Source: Clostridium sp. CAG:253 (GTDB lineage Bacteria > Bacillota > Clostridia > Lachnospirales > Lachnospiraceae). Taken from it: a stretch of 20,550 nucleotides of DNA. Shown here piece by piece: positions 16,107-20,550 of the stretch; within the stretch, counting starts at the first letter, position 1, and each line of letters begins with the position of its first letter. Under the pieces are notes generated by a model. It searched no databases. It was given only the letters and a program-made list of their open reading frames with translations, and had not been told where the DNA came from. The position numbers and the translations under genes are program-made. The DNA lies in the NCBI GenBank assembly GCA_000436755.1, contig FR887323.1:15055-35604 (forward strand), read 5' to 3'.

Positions 16107-16877
16107 CTATGGCGTGATTGATTTTACAAACATATCTGTCAAATCCTGCATCTCCTGAAAAATAAAATCACACAATCCCGGCAAAAGATTCATAACAAAA
16201 TAAAGCACTACCAAGCCGACAAATATCTTAAGCTGCATACCTATAACAAACATGTTCATCTGCGGAGCAATTCTTGCAAGAATACCCAAAACAATATTTA
16301 TTACAAGAATACACGAAAAAACCGGCAAAAAAATTCTAAATCCTATCACAAAATAATCTGTTATATATCTGACCATAGATGATACGATACCGCCATTTGG
16401 CTTCATTCCTCCTACAGGAATTGTCTTAAAAGACTCAATCAATACTTTTATAAGATAATAATGCATATCTGTAACAAGAAACATCAGCATGAACGCATAT
16501 TTCAAAAAATTAGAAATCACAGTCGATTGCATATTTGATGTAGGGTCAAATTCAGTTGCCATAGACAATCCAAGTTCAAGACTCATCATATGACCTGAAA
16601 AATCCAATATATATAAACAAAGATTTGCAGCCATTCCTATAAGCAAGCCTGTTATTGCTTCTTTAACAACAAGAATGCTGTATCCTATAACACCTGTATA
16701 AGATACAGCATTATAATCAACTATAGTGCATGCAAAAACAGCTAAAAAAAATGATATTCCCGCTTTCACCTTGATAGGAATATTTCTGTCACTAAAGACC
16801 GGCATAACAAATATCATTGCAGATACTCTTACCATAACCAGTAAAAAACACTCAAGATATTCAACAGTAAACTTCAC
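16107..16877 (-). CDS. fliR: Flagellar type III export gate protein FliR
   Basis: FliR is the single-copy subunit that closes the FliP5-FliR core of the export gate. The 256-residue product is hydrophobic with about six membrane segments. It carries family stretches such as MVRVSAMIFVMPVFSDRNIP near the N-terminus, and LGLSMATEFDPTSNMQSTVI and ILARIAPQMNMFVIGMQLKI later. Start is GTG at 16877, with GGGGTGA just upstream and no better in-frame ATG before the conserved region. A run of eight T in the coding strand (positions 16744-16751) encodes the FF of GISFFLAV; it is in frame here but is a possible slippage tract. flhB follows after 68 nt. Confidence 0.96.
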   Translation of the reverse strand: MKFTVEYLECFLLVMVRVSAMIFVMPVFSDRNIPIKVKAGISFFLAVFACTIVDYNAVSYTGVIGYSILVVKEAITGLLIGMAANLCLYILDFSGHMMSLELGLSMATEFDPTSNMQSTVISNFLKYAFMLMFLVTDMHYYLIKVLIESFKTIPVGGMKPNGGIVSSMVRYITDYFVIGFRIFLPVFSCILVINIVLGILARIAPQMNMFVIGMQLKIFVGLVVLYFVMNLLPGLCDFIFQEMQDLTDMFVKSITP

Positions 16878-16888
16878 CTATTTCACCC

Positions 16889-17158
16889 CTACTTTATGTA
16901 ATTTGGAATGTTTGCCATCAATGATTCAAAAAGCCCGACACATTTATTCATAATCCAACTGCCGCATAATACCACAACAAGCATAATGGCAATAAATTTA
17001 GGAATAAAAGTCAAAGTTTGTTCCTGAATAGATGTAATAGTCTGAAATATACTTATTATCAGACCGATAACCAATGAAATCAACAGTAAAGGCATAGACG
17101 TCTCCACTATCGTAAGCACGGTCTCTCTCGTCAAATCAATAATTGTAGCCTCATTCAT
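16889..17158 (-). CDS. fliQ: Flagellar type III export gate protein FliQ
   Basis: FliQ wraps around the FliP/FliR core of the export gate. The 89-residue product has the normal family length and two membrane hairpin segments (about residues 16-38 and 52-74). Recognisable family stretches are RETVLTIVETSMPLLLISLV, IGLIISIFQTITSIQEQTLT and FIPKFIAIMLVVVLCGSWIM. The ATG at 17158 has a GGGGG ribosome site six bases upstream. The fliR start lies 11 nt after the stop, and the region overlapping the stop supplies the fliR ribosome site. Confidence 0.96.
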   Translation of the reverse strand: MNEATIIDLTRETVLTIVETSMPLLLISLVIGLIISIFQTITSIQEQTLTFIPKFIAIMLVVVLCGSWIMNKCVGLFESLMANIPNYIK

Positions 17159-17212
17159 AATAATCCCCCATTTGTATAAAACAATAAATCATTTAACACA
17201 TTCCATCCAATA

Positions 17213-18055
17213 TCAATTAAACGAATTAACAAGCTGACCAATAACAAGATTCCAGCCATCTGCCAATACAAATAACAATAACTTAAATGGCAATGATATT
17301 GTCGTAGGCGGCAACATCATCATACCCATTGACATTAGCGTTGATGCAACAACCATATCTATAACGATAAATGGAAGATATATCAAAAAACCAATTATAA
17401 ATGCTGTGCGAAGCTCACTAATGATAAACGCAGGTATAATAATAGTTATTGAAATATCATCATAACTCTTTACATCATCAGATGATTTCTTGTTCAAATC
17501 CATAAATAATTTTAAATCTTTTTCTCTCGTCTGTTTAAGCATAAACTCACGAAGGGGAGATAAACCTTTATTTATAGCTTCCTCCTGCTTAATACTTCCT
17601 GACATATACGGTTTTACAGCTTTGTCATTTACTTCTGTAAAAACAGGCGACATTATTGCAATTGTAATAAATAAAGCCAGTCCAACTATTACCTGATTAG
17701 GCGGGGTCGTCTGAGTTCCCAAAGCTGTTCTCAAAAAATGAAATACAACAACTATTCGTGTAAATGACGTTACCATTATAAGAATTGATGGAGCCAATGA
17801 CAATATTGTCAGCATTATCAATATCTGCAATGTCGATTCAAGCTTCATACTGCCTGCATTTGAAGATATATTTAAATCTAAAGTATTGTCATCTACATCT
17901 GGTTCAGCACTTATCTGCTCCTTTGTTGTTGAATCTACCCCTTTTCCCGCTGCAAATGCCGGGCGTGATACAGCAAATAGAAGTACGAATACTCCTATTA
18001 ACATAAAACTGCTCATTATAGATTTAAGTCTCTTTTTATTTATCTTACTAAACAT
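17213..18055 (-). CDS. fliP: Flagellar type III export gate protein FliP
   Basis: FliP forms the pentameric core of the export gate in the basal body membrane. The 280-residue product begins with a basic region and a hydrophobic signal segment (about residues 10-35), followed by a variable periplasmic stretch. The conserved FliP core starts near residue 75: LSLAPSILIMVTSFTRIVVV, then FLRTALGTQTTPPNQVIVGL, and later the C-terminal membrane hairpin with MGMMMLPPTTISLPFKLLLF. This matches the family signatures and the usual length of Gram-positive FliP with a cleavable signal. The start ATG is preceded by AGAGGAAAG. It is followed after 54 nt by fliQ. No frameshift is seen, unlike in cheA and flhF. 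Confidence 0.96.
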   Translation of the reverse strand: MFSKINKKRLKSIMSSFMLIGVFVLLFAVSRPAFAAGKGVDSTTKEQISAEPDVDDNTLDLNISSNAGSMKLESTLQILIMLTILSLAPSILIMVTSFTRIVVVFHFLRTALGTQTTPPNQVIVGLALFITIAIMSPVFTEVNDKAVKPYMSGSIKQEEAINKGLSPLREFMLKQTREKDLKLFMDLNKKSSDDVKSYDDISITIIIPAFIISELRTAFIIGFLIYLPFIVIDMVVASTLMSMGMMMLPPTTISLPFKLLLFVLADGWNLVIGQLVNSFN

Positions 18056-18066
18056 TTACTTTCCTC

Positions 18067-18456
18067 TTAAAAATGCTTGTCCTTACCTGTACTCTTCTTT
18101 CTTTCCTTCATCAAACTTGAAAATACAGCCTTAAACGAAGTATCCTGAATTTCATTCTTCTCATTAAAATCAAGCTGGTCTTCCGTCAATTCCGTCAATT
18201 TTACAATTTTTTCTTTACTCTGTGCTACAGCAACATATTTTTCTCCGATTCTTATTATTGAAATCGTCTTTCCGGGAGAAAGTTGAAAATTTTCAATTAT
18301 GGAAATATTGTTTGTCTTGTTTTTCACAAGACCCGAATTTGCATACCATTTCGTAACAACATATGACAAAAACAGTATAGCAACAAAGATTATAATGAGA
18401 ACAATCAATTTAAAAATGCCGGTAAATGTAGAATATTTTGTAATCAAACTCAACAT
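18067..18456 (-). CDS. fliO: Flagellar biosynthesis protein FliO/FliZ
   Basis: Small single-span membrane protein that helps assemble the FliP ring of the flagellar type III export gate. The 129-residue product has one hydrophobic segment at about residues 14-36, a short basic stretch, then a cytoplasmic FliO domain containing LSPGKTISIIRIGEKYVAVA, the conserved core of the family, and a lysine-rich tail. The start ATG follows GGAGGTG. Its position between fliY and fliP is the normal Gram-positive arrangement, and fliP begins 11 nt after its stop. A direct repeat of 9 bp encodes LTE twice in a row (LTELTED) and keeps the frame. FliO is poorly conserved in sequence, so the call rests on topology, the core motif and position together. 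Confidence 0.88.
   Translation of the reverse strand: MLSLITKYSTFTGIFKLIVLIIIFVAILFLSYVVTKWYANSGLVKNKTNNISIIENFQLSPGKTISIIRIGEKYVAVAQSKEKIVKLTELTEDQLDFNEKNEIQDTSFKAVFSSLMKERKKSTGKDKHF
18181..18198. repeat. In-frame 9-bp tandem duplication in fliO
   Basis: TTCCGTCAA occurs twice in direct succession (18181-18189 and 18190-18198). In fliO it encodes LTE-LTE and keeps the reading frame. Confidence 0.9.
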
Positions 18457-18483
18457 ATCTACACCTCCAGCATTAAATTATTT

Positions 18484-19659
18484 TTACTTTGAAATTTCAA
18501 CAAGTCTGATACCAAAGTTTTCTTCAATAACAACAACTTCACCTTTGGCTACAAATTTTCCGTTTACTAAAACATCAACAGGCTCTCCTGCCAATTTGTC
18601 CAACTCTATAATAGTTCCCGGAGAAAAATCTAAAATCTCTTTTATTGATTTATTGGTACGTCCAAGCTCTACCGTAACCTCCAAAGGCACATCAAGCACA
18701 AGGTCTATATTTTCTTCCTGCATCAATGGGCTTACACCTGCATTGAATGGTTGGAACTGTGCAGACTGAACATTTACATTCTGCATCGGCATAGCATACT
18801 GTGGCTGCATCTGTGCTGCATTCATAACAGGCTGCTGTGGCATTTGCTGCATGGCAGGTGGCGGTGTCTGCTGCTGTGCAGGCTGTACCGGTGTTGGCGT
18901 CGGTGCTGCTGCAACAGGCTCCGCTGCCGGCTGAGGTGAAACAGCTGATGCTGCTTCTGACGCTGCCGTTTCAGGCTCTGCTCCGATGAATTTATTGTAT
19001 AATTCTCTTGCAAACTCAAATGGATACAACTGCATAATCTGACTGTCGACCAAATCACCGATTTTCATATCAAATGCAACCTGAACTATCTCTCCCTCAA
19101 GGAAATTAGACAATTCACTATCATCTATTGTGTCATTTAAATCAACAAGGCTTGCAATCGGTGGACTGATGTCAACCTTTTTCTCAAGCATAGATGAAAG
19201 TGAAGTCGCCGCTGAACCCATCATCTGATTCATAGCTTCACTTATCGCACTAAGGTGGAGTTCTGATAATTCACCATCAGTATTTGTACCGTCACCACCC
19301 ATCATCAAATCTGTGATAACTTTAACATCATGCTCTTTAAGAATAAGGATATTGTTTCCGTCTATTCCACTGATATAAGAAATATGTATGAATACGCACG
19401 GTCTGTCATACTGTGCAGATAATTCATTCATTGTAACATATGACACTCTAGGAGTAGTTATAGTTACTTTATTATTTAAGAGTGTTGACAATGTAGTTGC
19501 AGCAGTACCCATATTTATGTTGGCAATTTCTCCAACCGCATCTCTCTCCGCATCAGTAAGTCCCTCACTTACTTTCGATGCATCCTGTGCTCCGGCACTG
19601 CCTGACGTATCTCCACCCGTCAACGCATCAATCTCTTCTTGAGTTAACATTCCATCCAT
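18484..19659 (-). CDS. fliY: Flagellar motor switch phosphatase FliY (CheC-like plus FliN domain)
   Basis: FliY is the Gram-positive C-ring protein that combines a CheY-P phosphatase of the CheC family with a FliN domain. The 391-residue product starts MDGMLTQEEIDALTGG, the short motif that in FliM/FliY recruits phospho-CheY. A CheC-like domain covers about residues 30-215 with two phosphatase-type E-x2-N signatures (VGEIANINMG and ISEAMNQMMG). A linker rich in proline, glutamine and alanine (about 235-305) follows, then a FliN/SpoA domain (about 310-391: VPLEVTVELGRTNKSIKEIL, GEPVDVLVNGKFVAKGEVVV). Length is close to Bacillus FliY (about 380). The ATG at 19659 is preceded by GGGAGGAG at good spacing; a second ATG three codons later is also possible. 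The gene sits between fliM and fliO, 27 nt before the latter. Confidence 0.95.
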   Translation of the reverse strand: MDGMLTQEEIDALTGGDTSGSAGAQDASKVSEGLTDAERDAVGEIANINMGTAATTLSTLLNNKVTITTPRVSYVTMNELSAQYDRPCVFIHISYISGIDGNNILILKEHDVKVITDLMMGGDGTNTDGELSELHLSAISEAMNQMMGSAATSLSSMLEKKVDISPPIASLVDLNDTIDDSELSNFLEGEIVQVAFDMKIGDLVDSQIMQLYPFEFARELYNKFIGAEPETAASEAASAVSPQPAAEPVAAAPTPTPVQPAQQQTPPPAMQQMPQQPVMNAAQMQPQYAMPMQNVNVQSAQFQPFNAGVSPLMQEENIDLVLDVPLEVTVELGRTNKSIKEILDFSPGTIIELDKLAGEPVDVLVNGKFVAKGEVVVIEENFGIRLVEISK

Positions 19660-19663
19660 AGGT

Positions 19664-20550
19664 CTATTGCTCCTCCCTTATTACTGATGTAACTCGAACG
19701 GCATAAGAATCACTCGTCGCACCCGGGAGTGCAGTAAATTTCTTTATGTTTCCGACATAAACTTCAAGTTCATCATTAACTTTAGTATCCAGTTTGATAA
19801 TGTCTCCAATCTGGATATTAATATAATCATTCACAGAAATAGAACTTCTGCCTAACATCGCTTTCACAGGTATCTTAGCATAATCTATTATGTCCTCGAT
19901 AACTTCCTGATAAGCACCTGAATCACTTTCTTTCATACTTGAATACCAATACTTGGTATTCAGCTTATCAATGACAGGTTCTACACATGAATATGGAATA
20001 CATATATTCATAAGTCCCTCGACAGAACCTATCTTTACACTCATAGTAATAATAGCTGTCATTTCACCTGGAGAAATAAACTGTGCAAATTGTGAATTTG
20101 TTTCTATTCTCTCTAACCGGGGTTCAATAGATACAACACTCTCCCACGGATCAACCAGCAGGTTTGTACATACTTCCAAAATTCTTTCCAGAATAATAAG
20201 CTCAATTTCAGTAAAATCCCTGTTTCTCTCAAGTGGTGCCCCGCCACCACCTAACATTCGGTCTACTATCGTAAATCCAAGATTTGCTGAAAGCTCAACA
20301 ATAATGTTTCCTTCTAATGGAGAAAAATTAACAACACCTAAAAGAACCGGATTTGAAAGTGCATTTGCAAATTCTGAATATGTATTCGCCTCAGCATTTA
20401 CAACCTCGACCTGAACATTTTTTCTAAGATATGCCGGAAGATTTGTAGATAAAAGTCTTCCATAGTTTTCAAAAATAATCTCTAAAGTACGAAGATGATC
20501 TTTTGAAAACTTTGACGGTCTGGCAAAATCATAATTCTTTACCTGTTTTT
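19664..20550 (-). CDS. fliM: Flagellar motor switch protein FliM (5' end outside window)
   Basis: FliM forms the middle of the flagellar C-ring, binds phospho-CheY through its N-terminus and sets the direction of rotation. The reading frame is open from the window edge to a TAG stop at 19664-19666, giving 295 residues that begin KQVKNYDFARPSKFSK, a hallmark of the FliM N-terminal region. The middle domain follows (SNPVLLGVVNF, DRMLGGGG, LERNRDFTEIE), then a C-terminal FliN-like domain (residues about 215-290 of the visible part: PVKAMLGRSSISVNDYINIQIGD). Bacillus FliM is about 330 residues, so roughly 35-40 residues with the CheY-binding motif lie beyond the edge. An internal ATG at 20257 opens only a late fragment and is not the start. 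The next gene, fliY, starts 4 nt after the stop, and its ribosome site lies inside the 3' end of fliM, suggesting translational coupling. Confidence 0.96.
   Translation of the reverse strand, partial: KQVKNYDFARPSKFSKDHLRTLEIIFENYGRLLSTNLPAYLRKNVQVEVVNAEANTYSEFANALSNPVLLGVVNFSPLEGNIIVELSANLGFTIVDRMLGGGGAPLERNRDFTEIELIILERILEVCTNLLVDPWESVVSIEPRLERIETNSQFAQFISPGEMTAIITMSVKIGSVEGLMNICIPYSCVEPVIDKLNTKYWYSSMKESDSGAYQEVIEDIIDYAKIPVKAMLGRSSISVNDYINIQIGDIIKLDTKVNDELEVYVGNIKKFTALPGATSDSYAVRVTSVIREEQ

Noticed and set aside
18299..18769. Plus-strand open frame of 156 residues opposite fliO/fliY
   Set aside because: Shadow of well-supported minus-strand genes, without a ribosome site or recognisable domain.
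19953..20414. Plus-strand open frame of 153 residues opposite fliM
   Set aside because: Antisense to a clear FliM coding frame; no supporting signal.
1..20550. CRISPR arrays, tRNA or rRNA genes, insertion sequences, prophage genes
   Set aside because: None was seen; the window is a continuous chromosomal operon with no transposase, integrase or spaced repeats.

Overview
This window is the 3' part of a large flagellar and chemotaxis operon of a low-GC Gram-positive anaerobe. It is most probably a Lachnospiraceae-type Clostridium relative (motile gut or rumen Eubacterium/Roseburia/Lachnospira/Butyrivibrio-like). The evidence is AT-rich DNA, strong GGAGG-type ribosome binding sites, a Bacillus/Clostridium gene order (fliM-fliY-fliO-fliP-fliQ-fliR-flhB-flhA-flhF-flhG-cheB-cheA-cheW-cheC-cheD-sigma28), FliY in place of a simple FliN, and CheC/CheD. 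The genus is inference. Every gene is on the minus strand, so transcription runs from position 20550 towards 1. Most intergenic gaps are under 70 nt, several genes overlap by one base, and a strong Rho-independent terminator lies at 164-201.

Layout in transcription order: C-ring switch proteins (partial fliM, fliY), type III export gate (fliO, fliP, fliQ, fliR, flhB, flhA), flagellar placement pair (flhF, flhG), chemotaxis block (cheB, cheA, cheW, cheC, cheD), a small acidic-tailed membrane protein, sigma-28 (fliA), fapA (DUF342), a small basic protein of unknown function, a SwrB/DUF6115-like membrane protein, a membrane-anchored protein with an MltG/YceG-like C-terminal module, and finally a histidine biosynthesis isomerase (hisA) that resembles the eukaryotic type. 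The last 287 bases are AT-rich and non-coding; they hold the terminator, two perfect palindromes and a possible leftward promoter for the next gene.

The main observation is that two central genes, cheA and flhF, are each broken by a direct tandem duplication whose length is not a multiple of three. In cheA a perfect 14-bp unit is repeated between the P1 and P2 domains. In flhF a 34-bp unit is repeated with one mismatch, between the DTAGR and TKLD GTPase motifs. Removing one copy restores a full-length protein exactly in both cases (711 and 423 codons). All other flagellar genes look intact. If real, this strain should lack a working chemotaxis kinase and flagellar placement GTPase. The alleles could be a recent loss of motility, reversible duplication-based off-switches, or uncollapsed assembly joins. 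A third, in-frame 9-bp tandem duplication lies in fliO.
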